The translations under genes were made by a program, and so were the position numbers. This document shows, in pieces, positions 45,570-54,021 of a stretch of 64,000 bases of DNA; the first letter of the stretch is position 1, and the number at the start of each line of letters is the position of its first letter. Origin of the DNA: Flavobacterium croceum DSM 17960 (GTDB lineage Bacteria > Bacteroidota > Bacteroidia > Flavobacteriales > Flavobacteriaceae); contig NZ_PQNY01000006.1 in assembly GCF_002917885.1 (NCBI RefSeq), positions 62,001-126,000 of the forward strand. Reading direction: 5' to 3'. The notes beneath the pieces are model-generated. The model was given only the letters and a program-made list of their open reading frames with translations, did not search any database and was not told where the DNA came from.

Positions 45570-46208
45570 TTAGAATACAAATTTAAATCCAAATGATAAT
45601 GGAGTTGTTAATGTAGGATTAGATCCTCCCAAAGCTCCATTGTAACCAGACTCTACACTTGCAACGTGAGCAACTGAAAAATCAGTAACTGTAGTTTTAT
45701 CTCCTGCTTTTGGAGTTAAAGTAGTTTGACTAAAATTAGCTAAATTGTAAGAAAACTCTACAGAGAAGTTTTTAGTAACAAAGAAATCTAAACCACCAGA
45801 CATAGAAAGTCCGTATTGGCTTACTTTCAAATCACTTTCTTTTTCTTTACCAGTGATAATTGGAGCTGCTAATTGTCCGAAGAAATAAAAATTATTAGCT
45901 ACACCCCAATATTTTCTTACTAAAGGTTGAACTACAATTAAGTTAGTGTTTGCATTAGTTCCAACTTTGTCTTCATTTTTAATTCCTATAGAACCAAAAC
46001 CAAGACCTACAGCTGTAGTAGGAGCCACAAATGTTCCAACAATTGGTAAAATTGTTGTATTGGTTGCTTTAGCATCACCTTGTTTAGTTTGTGAATAACC
46101 TATTTGTGCTGTAGCAAACCAAGCACCTTGTAAACCTGCTTTTTTTTCTTGAGCGTTTGCAGTTAAAGATAATAATGCAATACCTGCTAATACGAATAAT
46201 TTTTTCAT
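45570..46208 (-). CDS. Outer-membrane beta-barrel protein
   Basis: The protein has 212 residues from ATG 46208. A signal peptide (M-K-K-L-F-V-L-A-G, about 19 residues ending ANAQ) is followed by amphipathic strands, for example WFATAQIGYSQ and NLIVVQPLVRKYW, and a C-terminal F-G-F-K-F-V-F ending in the aromatic residue expected for BAM insertion. A longer frame from 46253 puts 15 residues before the signal peptide and overlaps a TAAATTTG element, so I reject it. It may be an abundant OprF/OmpW-size porin-like protein; no specific family recognised. Confidence 0.88.
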   Translation of the reverse strand: MKKLFVLAGIALLSLTANAQEKKAGLQGAWFATAQIGYSQTKQGDAKATNTTILPIVGTFVAPTTAVGLGFGSIGIKNEDKVGTNANTNLIVVQPLVRKYWGVANNFYFFGQLAAPIITGKEKESDLKVSQYGLSMSGGLDFFVTKNFSVEFSYNLANFSQTTLTPKAGDKTTVTDFSVAHVASVESGYNGALGGSNPTLTTPLSFGFKFVF

Positions 46209-46235
46209 TTTGTTTTTATGTTTAAAATTATAAGG

Positions 46236-46243
46236 CAAATTTA
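46236..46243 (-). promoter_or_regulatory. -7 promoter element of the outer-membrane protein gene
   Basis: On the minus strand it reads TAAATTTG, an exact TAnnTTTG match, 27 nt before ATG 46208. Confidence 0.55.
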
Positions 46244-46314
46244 TAGGCATCAATGCTCATAAAAACTGACTTTTGTCATAGTTTGAAATTTTTTTTGCGT
46301 GTATAATTAGCCCT

Positions 46315-46343
46315 TTGTTTTTACAGTTATTGTAGTACATTTG
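46315..46343 (+). promoter_or_regulatory. Promoter of smpB giving a near-leaderless transcript
   Basis: TTG (46315-46317), an 18-nt spacer, and TACATTTG (46336-46343) are a full match. The smpB ATG begins only 4 nt after the -7 element, so transcription should begin at or next to the start codon. Confidence 0.8.
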
Positions 46344-46347
46344 TGTT

Positions 46348-46803
46348 ATGATTCAAAAAGCCATAAACATAGTAAATAAAAGAGCAAAATTTGATTATGA
46401 AATTATCGATAAGTACGACGCAGGTATTGTACTTACTGGTACAGAGATAAAATCGATACGTTTGGGTAAGGCCTCTATTGCAGAAAGCTTCTGCGAATTT
46501 CATAACAATGAATTATTTGTTATTAATTCTAATGTAGAAGAGTATTTGTATGGTACGCATTACAATCATAGGGCAAAAAGCGAAAGAAAACTCTTACTCA
46601 ATAAAAAAGAATTGCGAAAACTTGAAAAAGATTCACAAAATAAAGGTTTAACTATAGTACCTCTGCGGTTGTATACCAACGAAAAAGGATTGGCAAAAAT
46701 AGAAATTGCTTTGTGTAGAGGTAAGAAAAACTACGATAAACGTGAAACTATGAAAGAACGCGATACGCAAAGAGATTTAGACCGAATTAAAAAATCATAT
46801 TAA
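46348..46803 (+). CDS. smpB: SsrA-binding protein SmpB
   Basis: This is the partner of tmRNA in rescue of stalled ribosomes; 151 residues. Family motifs are [31 protein letters not shown], and a basic C-terminal tail with R-D-L-D-R-I-K-K. The tmRNA gene ssrA is not seen in the window. It is followed 1 nt later by an XRE regulator. Confidence 0.97.
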   Translation: MIQKAINIVNKRAKFDYEIIDKYDAGIVLTGTEIKSIRLGKASIAESFCEFHNNELFVINSNVEEYLYGTHYNHRAKSERKLLLNKKELRKLEKDSQNKGLTIVPLRLYTNEKGLAKIEIALCRGKKNYDKRETMKERDTQRDLDRIKKSY

Positions 46804-46804
46804 T

Positions 46805-47149
46805 ATGAATGCTTTGCTTAAAAAAGCACGGTTAGAAAAAGGTTACACCACCAGAGCGTTGAGTGCTGTAACGCATATCGATAATGCTTTGTTATGCAAA
46901 TATGAAAACGGAAAAAGAAATCCTACAAAAGAACAACTCAAAATTCTTGCTTCCACATTAGACCTAAACTACAATGAGTTATTACTATTATGGATAAAAA
47001 ATAAAATTATAGAACAATTTGGTCTTGACTCTATAACCTTAAAAGCCATGCAAGAAATTCTAAAAGAGCATTCGCAAGAAGATACTAAAATTGATAGTAT
47101 TTTATTGGAAATTGAAACCTTAAAAAACAAATTGCAGCAATTGAAATAA
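46805..47149 (+). CDS. XRE-family helix-turn-helix protein
   Basis: The protein has 114 residues. The HTH_3 domain occupies about 1-60 (LKKARLEKGYTTRALS, then D-N-A-L-L-C-K-Y-E-N-G-K-R-N-P-T). A C-terminal coiled coil (about 85-114, Leu/Ile heptads) may allow dimerisation. It starts 1 nt after smpB and is surely co-transcribed with it. Chromosomal XRE proteins of this size can be solo repressors or the antitoxin half of a pair; no toxin gene is adjacent. Confidence 0.88.
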   Translation: MNALLKKARLEKGYTTRALSAVTHIDNALLCKYENGKRNPTKEQLKILASTLDLNYNELLLLWIKNKIIEQFGLDSITLKAMQEILKEHSQEDTKIDSILLEIETLKNKLQQLK

Positions 47150-47181
47150 TGTTTTCAATTACTGCAATGAATATCAAAATA

Positions 47182-48138
47182 CTACAGTAATTTATGTAAA
47201 TAAGATACCACATTACTTTCTATCCTATCTTCAATAGAAGTGGTATTCTGTGGTTTTTCAAATTTCTCTCCTATAATTTTTTCATAAAGTTCAATATATC
47301 TTTCAGATACAGAAAAAATATAGTCGTCGGTCATGTTTGGTATTTGTTGTCCTTCTTTTCCTTGAAAACCATTTTCAATAAGCCATTTTCGTACAAACTC
47401 TTTTGAAAGTTGTTTTTGTTCTTCTCCACGATCTTGTCTTTGTTGGTATCCATCGGCATAAAAATACCTTGAAGAATCTGGAGTATGAATTTCATCAATA
47501 AGAACTATTGTTCCGTCTTGTGTTTTTCCAAACTCATATTTTGTATCTACCAAAATTAAACCTCTTTGTTGAGCAATTTGTGTTCCTCTTTCAAACAATT
47601 TATAGGTATAATCTTCTAAAATTTTATAATCGTCTTCGCTAACAATATTTTTCGAAATTATTTCATTTCTCGAAATATCAGCATCATGAGCACCAAAATC
47701 TTCTTTGGTGGTTGGTGTTATTATAGGAAAAGGAAGTTTGTCGTTTTCTTTAAGACCTTCGGGTAACGATACCCCACACAGTTGTCTTTTTCCCAAAGCA
47801 TATTCTCTATAAGCATGCCCCGATAAATAGCCACGTATTACCATTTCTACTTTAAAAGGAGTACACAATTTACCAATAGCTACATTTGGGTCTGGAGTTG
47901 CCAACAACCAATTGGGCACAATATCTGCTGTGAGTTGCATAAATTGGGTTGCAATTTGGTTTAATATTTGGCCTTTGTAAGGAATCCCTTTAGGTAATAC
48001 TACATCAAATGCAGATAGCCTGTCGCTTGCAATCATAACAAGCCATTGGTTGTTTATATTATAAACATCGCGTACTTTTCCTTTGTAAACAGAAACTTGC
48101 TTAGGAAAATGAAAATTAGTTTGGGTAATTGTATTCAT
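47182..48138 (-). CDS. purC: Phosphoribosylaminoimidazole-succinocarboxamide synthase
   Basis: This catalyses purine biosynthesis step 8 (CAIR plus aspartate to SAICAR). It has 318 residues, the longer form. Conserved features are K-G-K-V-R-D-V-Y near the start, [19 protein letters not shown] and [13 protein letters not shown]. It converges on smpB/XRE with a 32-nt gap. No other pur genes are nearby, so it is an isolated pathway gene. Confidence 0.97.
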   Translation of the reverse strand: MNTITQTNFHFPKQVSVYKGKVRDVYNINNQWLVMIASDRLSAFDVVLPKGIPYKGQILNQIATQFMQLTADIVPNWLLATPDPNVAIGKLCTPFKVEMVIRGYLSGHAYREYALGKRQLCGVSLPEGLKENDKLPFPIITPTTKEDFGAHDADISRNEIISKNIVSEDDYKILEDYTYKLFERGTQIAQQRGLILVDTKYEFGKTQDGTIVLIDEIHTPDSSRYFYADGYQQRQDRGEEQKQLSKEFVRKWLIENGFQGKEGQQIPNMTDDYIFSVSERYIELYEKIIGEKFEKPQNTTSIEDRIESNVVSYLHKLL

Positions 48139-48256
48139 AAAGGTTGTTGTGTTGTTGTAGCAAAAGTAAGTTTCTTATGAGATATTTAAAAAGATAAATC
48201 ATTTTAATTTTAAAATTTTTAATCACTTTTTAACTTAAATTTTATGGCTTTATTCT

Positions 48257-48264
48257 TACTTTTG
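48257..48264 (+). promoter_or_regulatory. -7 promoter element of the sod gene
   Basis: TACTTTTG is an exact TAnnTTTG match, 13 nt before ATG 48278. No clear -33 TTG. Confidence 0.5.
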
Positions 48265-48277
48265 AAAAAAATAGTTC

Positions 48278-48802
48278 ATGAAAAAAATAGCTTTTATTTT
48301 AATAGGCTTGTATACACTAGCTACTACAAGTTGCAAATCGGGTTCAAATAGTAACAATAGCTTGACTATAAATCTTGAGCCCAAAAGTAATTCTACCGTA
48401 CAAGGCACAGCTACTTTTATAGAAAAAAATGGCAAAGTATTGATGACTGCAAAACTTACAGGTTTAAAACCAGGAGTTCATGCTATACATTTACATGAAA
48501 AAGCCGATTGTTCATCGGCAGATGCAACTTCATCGGGCGGGCATTGGAATCCTACTTTTAAAAAACATGGAAAATGGGGCGATGCAGAACATCATAAAGG
48601 CGATATTGGAAATTTTACCGCAGATAGTAATGGTAAAGCTACCCTAACTTTTGAAACAAATGAATGGTGTTTGGGTTGTAATGATGCTACCAAAAATATT
48701 ATTGAAAAAGCTGTTATTGTACACGATAAAGCAGACGATTTTACAACTCAGCCTACTGGAAATGCGGGAGCTAGAGTAGCATGTTCGGCAATAATTCGAT
48801 AA
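48278..48802 (+). CDS. Cu/Zn superoxide dismutase lipoprotein
   Basis: The protein has 174 residues. Lipobox A-T-T-S-C with Cys19, so it is anchored in the envelope. Copper and zinc ligands appear intact: His71 and His73 (H-A-I-H-L-H), bridging His89 (G-G-H-W-N-P), His97, His106, Asp109 and His149 (V-I-V-H-D). The structural disulfide would be Cys78-Cys169. An extra C-L-G-C pair (131, 134) lies in the loop before the last ligand. It protects against periplasmic superoxide. The next gene starts 6 nt later. Confidence 0.93.
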   Translation: MKKIAFILIGLYTLATTSCKSGSNSNNSLTINLEPKSNSTVQGTATFIEKNGKVLMTAKLTGLKPGVHAIHLHEKADCSSADATSSGGHWNPTFKKHGKWGDAEHHKGDIGNFTADSNGKATLTFETNEWCLGCNDATKNIIEKAVIVHDKADDFTTQPTGNAGARVACSAIIR

Positions 48803-48808
48803 TATTTT

Positions 48809-50011
48809 ATGATAAATCCTTCTGCTCATAGCTGGATACAAAAGTATTTGGCTTTAAGTTCGGAAAATTTAGATGTACCACAAAGTATAAAAGATTTTTA
48901 TGTTACTTTACGAAAAAGCGGGTTTATTTATGGTCACATTCATGAACTCGCATTTTTAAAAAGTATTCAACTAACTGGTTGGAAACCAAATGAAATATCA
49001 AAAATAGCATTGCTTGATGCTCTTTTTGGGTTATATACTATACAAAGTATACAAAAATCAAAGGTTAATTTTGTTACTAGTTTACAGCAATTTTATTGTA
49101 CAATAAGTTTGCAAAAAGGCAATTGGACAGAAGCTGATTTACATGCAAAATATTCTAAAATAAATCTTGAAACTGTTTTAAACGAGCGAGTAAAGACGAA
49201 TGAAAATACTATAAGTCAAAAATTCTCTCACATTCTCACCAATGCACTACTGTTTGTAGATGTATTAGCGTATTACAAATTTTTAAATCAAAAAGAAATA
49301 TCGCATAAGTATATTGTATCGCTTGAAGAATTGATTATGTCGGTGGTTACTTTGGCTCTTCAATCTAAAATCAATAAATCGCAATACGACGAACTATTGT
49401 ATAAACTTTTTGAAACTTCTTTACGTTTTGGCAAACATGCAAAAGTAAATTTGCAAAACACTACCGACCTAAATATTGATTTATTAACCCATAAACTTGA
49501 AAAGTACTACTTATATGATTTGGCTGTAATGACGCTTTGGGCAGATCAAAAAATGGATGTTGAAGAACTACAATTTTTAGAAAACCTAGCTCAAGTTTTG
49601 CAACTTAAACCACGTTTTACCCAGCAAAGTATTTTATTTTCTAATGAGTTTATTGAAACATATAAAAATGATATTCAATACTTTAAATTCACCAATCCAG
49701 TAAAACATTTTTATGAACAAGCGAGTCAAAATGTAGCTATATTAATCAATAGAAATCAAAAAAGACTTACAAAAGAACTCTTAGAAAGTAAAGAATTATT
49801 ACAATTACTAGCCAAAAGCACCACAAAAGAGTTAGATGCTAAAGAAAAAAAGAAAGTAAAAAAACAGTTGCTCGATATTTGTAAAACTATACCTTCGCTT
49901 ACTATTTTTTTACTTCCTGGTGGCGGATTTCTTCTACCACTATTGGTAAAATATATTCCGCAATTACTACCTTCTGCATTTAATGAAAATACAGAGGATA
50001 CAAATTCTTAA
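48809..50011 (+). CDS. LETM1-related biofilm-associated-type protein
   Basis: The protein has 400 residues, largely helical and without signal peptide. The C-terminal ~70 residues resemble the LETM1 core: L-A-K-S-T-T-K-E-L-D-A-K-E-K-K, then TIPSLTIFLLPGGGFLLPLL. That pattern is a hydrophobic Pro/Gly-rich hairpin followed by K-Y-I-P. The middle (about 230-290) has an acidic TerB-like helical segment, T-L-W-A-D-Q-K-M-D-V-E-E-L. Flavobacterial homologues are annotated as LETM1-related; molecular function is unknown. It overlaps the convergent carbonic anhydrase gene by 4 nt. Confidence 0.78.
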   Translation: MINPSAHSWIQKYLALSSENLDVPQSIKDFYVTLRKSGFIYGHIHELAFLKSIQLTGWKPNEISKIALLDALFGLYTIQSIQKSKVNFVTSLQQFYCTISLQKGNWTEADLHAKYSKINLETVLNERVKTNENTISQKFSHILTNALLFVDVLAYYKFLNQKEISHKYIVSLEELIMSVVTLALQSKINKSQYDELLYKLFETSLRFGKHAKVNLQNTTDLNIDLLTHKLEKYYLYDLAVMTLWADQKMDVEELQFLENLAQVLQLKPRFTQQSILFSNEFIETYKNDIQYFKFTNPVKHFYEQASQNVAILINRNQKRLTKELLESKELLQLLAKSTTKELDAKEKKKVKKQLLDICKTIPSLTIFLLPGGGFLLPLLVKYIPQLLPSAFNENTEDTNS

Positions 50012-50643
50012 AAATCTAGATGAAACACATCGTGTAAATCTTTATTGGAGCTTATATTCACGTCCAAATCGGTTACATACCCAGAGTTTAAACCATAAAC
50101 CCAACCATGCAAACTTACCTCTTGCCCATTTTTCCATGCGTTTTGTACAATAGAGGTTTTTCCTAAATCGTGTACTTGTTCTATTACATTGAGTTCTACT
50201 AATCTGTTAAACTTCTTTTCATTATCTTCAATAGAATTAAGTTCTTCTAGATGAAGTCGGTATAAATCTTTTATATGTCTAATCCAATTATCGATTATAC
50301 CAATAGATTTGTTTTCCATTGCAGCTTTTACACCTCCGCAACCATAATGCCCGCAAACAATTACATGTTTAATTTTTAATGCATTTACAGCATAGTCCAA
50401 TACACTTAGCATATTCATATCTGAATGTATTACCAAATTGGCTATATTTCTATGTACAAAAACATCGCCTGGTTTACCGCCTACTATCTCATTGGCAGGC
50501 ACTCTACTATCTGAACAACCAATCCATAGAATTTTTGGTTTTTGTTCTTTTGCTAAGTCATTAAAATAATTTGGGTCTATGGCGACTTGCTCTTCTACCC
50601 ACTTTTTGTTGTTTTCTAAAAGTTGTTTGTATAAATCTGTCAT
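50008..50643 (-). CDS. Beta-carbonic anhydrase
   Basis: This zinc enzyme interconverts CO2 and bicarbonate; 211 residues. Ligands are Cys43 (C-S-D-S-R), His99 and Cys102 (C-G-H-Y-G-C-G-G), with the Asp45-Arg47 dyad. V-H-R-N-I-A-N-L also matches. It is the canonical E. coli Can-like type. It is separated from the upstream SulP/second anhydrase unit by a terminator, so probably has its own promoter. Confidence 0.95.
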   Translation of the reverse strand: MTDLYKQLLENNKKWVEEQVAIDPNYFNDLAKEQKPKILWIGCSDSRVPANEIVGGKPGDVFVHRNIANLVIHSDMNMLSVLDYAVNALKIKHVIVCGHYGCGGVKAAMENKSIGIIDNWIRHIKDLYRLHLEELNSIEDNEKKFNRLVELNVIEQVHDLGKTSIVQNAWKNGQEVSLHGWVYGLNSGYVTDLDVNISSNKDLHDVFHLDF

Positions 50644-50689
50644 TTATTCTTTTTTATACTAAGGCTATTTGTTGAGCTAATTTAGAATA

Positions 50690-50724
50690 AAAAAACCATC
50701 AAAAATAATTTCGATGGTTTTTTC
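50690..50724. terminator. Terminator of the SulP-carbonic anhydrase unit
   Basis: The stem AAAACCATC / GATGGTTTT with an A/T-rich loop, flanked by A and T tracts, between two carbonic anhydrase genes on the minus strand. Confidence 0.82.
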
Positions 50725-50730
50725 GTTCAA

Positions 50731-51414
50731 TTAATGTCTTAATTCGGCAACTGTAAATTTCGGATTTTGATCGTCTTTTATGTATTCTACATCTTGATAA
50801 AATGTAACTTCACCTGTTTCTATATTGTGCATAGCGCCAACAATACCTATTTCGCCTTTTTCTACCATTTGTTCTAAAATAAAACTGCGCTCGATTATGC
50901 TTTTTACACTGCGTTTTACATTGATTGTAGATACATTTTCTACAAAATCGCTATTCGAAGAATTTCGATTCTCTTTTATTGTTTTTTCTTGATAAACAGC
51001 AGGCTGCAGTTTTGACAGTAATTCTGTTAAATTTCCCATTTCTACATGATCACATGCTCCTTTTACAGCTCCACATTTACTGTGCCCTAATACAACTATA
51101 AGTTTAGATCCTGCTACTTTACACGCAAATTCCATACTCCCAATAATATCTGTATTGACAATATTTCCTGCTATTCGAACAGAAAATACATCACCCAAAC
51201 CTTGATCAAAAATAAGTTCTGCCGAGGTTCTACTGTCTATACAACTTAAAATTATTGCAAATGGCCATTGTCCATCTCGTGTTTCATTTACTTGCTCTAG
51301 CAAATTTCTATGCGCTTTTAAATTGTTTACAAATCTATTATTACCTTCTTTTAATATTTCTAATGCTTTTCTGGGTGTAATAGATGCTTGTAATTCTTTA
51401 TTTAATGTTTTCAT
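50731..51414 (-). CDS. Beta-carbonic anhydrase paired with a SulP transporter
   Basis: The protein has 227 residues. Ligands are Cys58 (C-I-D-S-R), His111 and Cys114 (L-G-H-S-K-C-G-A-V), with Asp60-Arg62. It diverges from the neighbouring anhydrase: L-G-H-S-K-C-G-A replaces C-G-H-Y-G-C-G-G, the second clade common next to SulP genes. It lies 15 nt after the SulP gene and is co-transcribed. The pair probably imports bicarbonate and equilibrates it with CO2 for carboxylases. Confidence 0.93.
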   Translation of the reverse strand: MKTLNKELQASITPRKALEILKEGNNRFVNNLKAHRNLLEQVNETRDGQWPFAIILSCIDSRTSAELIFDQGLGDVFSVRIAGNIVNTDIIGSMEFACKVAGSKLIVVLGHSKCGAVKGACDHVEMGNLTELLSKLQPAVYQEKTIKENRNSSNSDFVENVSTINVKRSVKSIIERSFILEQMVEKGEIGIVGAMHNIETGEVTFYQDVEYIKDDQNPKFTVAELRH

Positions 51415-51429
51415 ATTACTCTATTTTTA

Positions 51430-53025
51430 TTAGATATTGGTTGTAAATACGTGTTTTTCTTCTTCGCCAGTGTTTTCAAGATCGTATGCTTTTTTAAAGC
51501 CAACCAAAGTTACTTCTATATTTTCGTCTACTGATTTTATTTCTTTAAATTCTCTAATTAAATCCAATACATCGTGAGCTATATAAACTGTATCTGATGC
51601 ATTGATTATTACTTTTGAATTTTCGGGTATTTGAGCAAGTGTTTCTTTTATTGCTGCTTTATTTAAAAACGAAACCTCTTGTGCTAAATCTATATGGATA
51701 ATATCACCTTCGTGGTAATCTTGTTTTTTAAATTGATACGCTCGTTTCATATTTCCTTTTAATACAAAAATTACACTTATAAACATTCCTAGGGCTACTC
51801 CTTTTAGTAAATCTAAAAATACCACACCAATAAGGGTTGCAATAAATGGAATAAATTGGTATTTACCTTGTTCGTAAAAGTGTTTGATTGTTTTTGGGTT
51901 TGCCAATTTGTAGCCTACTAAGAGTAATACTGCAGCCAAAGTTGCCAAAGGAATTTTATTTAGTATTGTAGGTATTAACAATACACTTATAAGCAATAAT
52001 ACTCCATGAATTATAGATGACATTTTAGTTTTTGCTCCTGCAGCATTGTTAGCTGAAGTTCTTACAACGACAGATGTCATGGGTAAACCGCCCAAAATTG
52101 CGCTTACTATGTTGCCTATGCCTTGAGCTTTAAGTTCTACATTAGTATTGGTATATCTTTTTTGTGCGTCCATTCTATCTGCTGCTTCTACACACAAAAG
52201 AGTTTCTATAGAGGCTACTACTGCAATGGTTAAAGCTACAATCCAAACTTTAGTATTTAAAATTGAAGAAAAATCTGGTAGGGTAAGTATCTCTCCAAAA
52301 TTTGATATTGAATTTAAAACAGGTAAGTTTACCAAATGCTCACTTTGTATAGCAAAAGGGTTTTTTGAAACTAAAAATACTTCATTTAAAAGTACGCTTA
52401 AAATAACAGCAATTAGAGCTGCGGGTATAAATTTTATTTTTTGTAAAGAAGGTATTTTATTCCAACTTATTAAAATTATGAGAGAAACTGTAGTTATTAC
52501 TATAGGCCCTAAACTCCAAACCGACGGGAGTGCAATAACTTGTGTAATAATATTATCTTCTGTTGAAAAAAATAAAGATAAGTCGCCAAAATAATCTTTA
52601 TCAATACCAAAAACATGAGGTATTTGCTTTAAAAAAATAATTACGCCTATACCAGCTAACATACCTTCGATTACATTATTTGGAAAATAATTTGATATCG
52701 TTCCTGCTTTTAAAAAACCTAATATCAACTGAATAACTCCTGCTAATAAAACGGCTAGAAGAAAAGTTTCAAAATTACCCAAATCTGATATGGCTGTAAG
52801 AACAATTGCCGTAAGACCCGCAGCTGGGCCCGATACGCTTAAATGCGATTGACTTAAAAAACCTACAACTATTCCTCCTACTATACCCGAAATAATACCA
52901 GAAAATAATGGAGCTCCACTTGCCAATGCAATACCCAAACACAAAGGTAATGCCACTAAAAATACCACCAAACCTGAGGCAAAATCAGACTTGAGGTGAC
53001 CAAAAATATTTATCTTTTTTGTCAT
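51430..53025 (-). CDS. SulP-family anion transporter with STAS domain
   Basis: The protein has 531 residues. About 11-12 membrane segments begin with L-V-V-F-L-V-A-L-P-L-C-L-G-I-A-L-A-S, followed by V-S-G-P-A-A-G-L-T and A-A-D-R-M-D. A C-terminal STAS domain occupies about 435-525. The close operon with a carbonic anhydrase suggests a bicarbonate transporter (BicA-like) rather than sulfate; there are no sulfate-assimilation genes nearby. Substrate is inferred from context. Confidence 0.92.
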   Translation of the reverse strand: MTKKINIFGHLKSDFASGLVVFLVALPLCLGIALASGAPLFSGIISGIVGGIVVGFLSQSHLSVSGPAAGLTAIVLTAISDLGNFETFLLAVLLAGVIQLILGFLKAGTISNYFPNNVIEGMLAGIGVIIFLKQIPHVFGIDKDYFGDLSLFFSTEDNIITQVIALPSVWSLGPIVITTVSLIILISWNKIPSLQKIKFIPAALIAVILSVLLNEVFLVSKNPFAIQSEHLVNLPVLNSISNFGEILTLPDFSSILNTKVWIVALTIAVVASIETLLCVEAADRMDAQKRYTNTNVELKAQGIGNIVSAILGGLPMTSVVVRTSANNAAGAKTKMSSIIHGVLLLISVLLIPTILNKIPLATLAAVLLLVGYKLANPKTIKHFYEQGKYQFIPFIATLIGVVFLDLLKGVALGMFISVIFVLKGNMKRAYQFKKQDYHEGDIIHIDLAQEVSFLNKAAIKETLAQIPENSKVIINASDTVYIAHDVLDLIREFKEIKSVDENIEVTLVGFKKAYDLENTGEEEKHVFTTNI

Positions 53026-53093
53026 TTTAAAATAAAAGTTTGTTATACAAAATATGTGTTCGCTTTAAGAGCCAACATTTTAAATTATAAGTA

Positions 53094-53384
53094 TTAACAA
53101 ACTTCTGGAGGTGGTAAAAAGATATCTTGAGAATACAAGTTTTTTGTGCTTGTATTGCGGTCTATAAAAATTGTATTGATATTATTTATAGATGGTGTTG
53201 CATCAAAATATTCAAACACTATAATATGTGCTTTGACTACTTTTATATGCGAATGGCTTTCTTCTTCTTCGGTAAGGCTATAAGCGTTCGAAATATCAGA
53301 ATCTTTATTGATTACCATAACTATTGTGGGTAAAGCAATAAAAGATAGAAACAGAAATAAAACGAACTGCGCTACTATTTTCAT
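53094..53384 (-). CDS. Small secreted/membrane-anchored hypothetical protein
   Basis: The protein has 96 residues with one N-terminal hydrophobic segment (about 4-25), a signal anchor or uncleaved signal peptide. The rest has H-S-H-I-K-V-V-K-A-H-I and a C-terminal L-P-P-P-E-V-C with a terminal Cys. No family recognised. It lies 68 nt upstream of the SulP gene on the same strand, so it may be the first gene of that transcript. Confidence 0.6.
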   Translation of the reverse strand: MKIVAQFVLFLFLSFIALPTIVMVINKDSDISNAYSLTEEEESHSHIKVVKAHIIVFEYFDATPSINNINTIFIDRNTSTKNLYSQDIFLPPPEVC

Positions 53385-53455
53385 ACTACAAAAATAACTT
53401 TTAAAAAAACATTTAAAAGTTATTGTAATTATTTTAACAAAAATTATAACCTATT

Positions 53456-53920
53456 TTAAGCAATCCAAGCATGAAACATCCAAATATTTTTTTCTTGTTC
53501 AGAAATTAAATCAGATATTAAAGTTGTAGTACCTTCATCGTCTATTTCTGATGCTAATTTTATGGTTTGTCTTTCAAGAATTAGTAATCCTTGTAAACAT
53601 TGCAATATTAATTTTACGGCATCTTCATCTTCAAAAACATTTTCGCCTATAGGTAAAGTATTTTTACTTAAATAGCTCTCAAATGTATGAAAAGGAGTTT
53701 CTCCAAGAGTTAATATTCTCTCTGCAATCATGTCTATTTTAAGCTGAGCATCTGTATAGAGTTCTTCAAATTTAACATGTAATTCAAAAAATCTTCTTCC
53801 TTTTATATTCCAGTGAAGGCCTCTTAAATTTTGATAATATATTTGAAAATTTGCCAATAAATTGTTCAAACTATTTGCTAAAATAGTTGCTTGTTCTTGA
53901 GGTAATCCTATTGCGTTCAT
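53456..53920 (-). CDS. dps: Dps ferritin-like DNA-binding/iron-storage protein
   Basis: The protein has 154 residues. The Dps ferroxidase pattern is present: L-H-W-N-I-K-G, F-F-E-L-H-V-K-F-E-E-L-Y and D-M-I-A-E-R-I. It oxidises iron with H2O2 and protects DNA as a dodecamer. It diverges from oxyR with about 100 nt between the starts, the classical arrangement of an OxyR-controlled target. Confidence 0.94.
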   Translation of the reverse strand: MNAIGLPQEQATILANSLNNLLANFQIYYQNLRGLHWNIKGRRFFELHVKFEELYTDAQLKIDMIAERILTLGETPFHTFESYLSKNTLPIGENVFEDEDAVKLILQCLQGLLILERQTIKLASEIDDEGTTTLISDLISEQEKNIWMFHAWIA

Positions 53921-53994
53921 CTTATTTTGTTTTTCTATTTTGTAAAATTATTGGTTATGCTATTTTATTTTCTATAAATTTAATTGATAGTTTT

Positions 53995-54002
53995 TATATT
54001 TG
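53995..54002 (+). promoter_or_regulatory. -7 promoter element of oxyR
   Basis: TATATTTG is an exact TAnnTTTG match, 19 nt before ATG 54022. It lies inside the longer frame from 53887, so that start is unlikely. Confidence 0.6.
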
Positions 54003-54021
54003 CATAAAATTATACTATACC

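Noticed and set aside
53887..54021. N-terminal extension of oxyR
   Set aside because: The added 45 residues do not resemble LysR proteins and contain the promoter element; the ATG at 54022 begins the helix-turn-helix domain.
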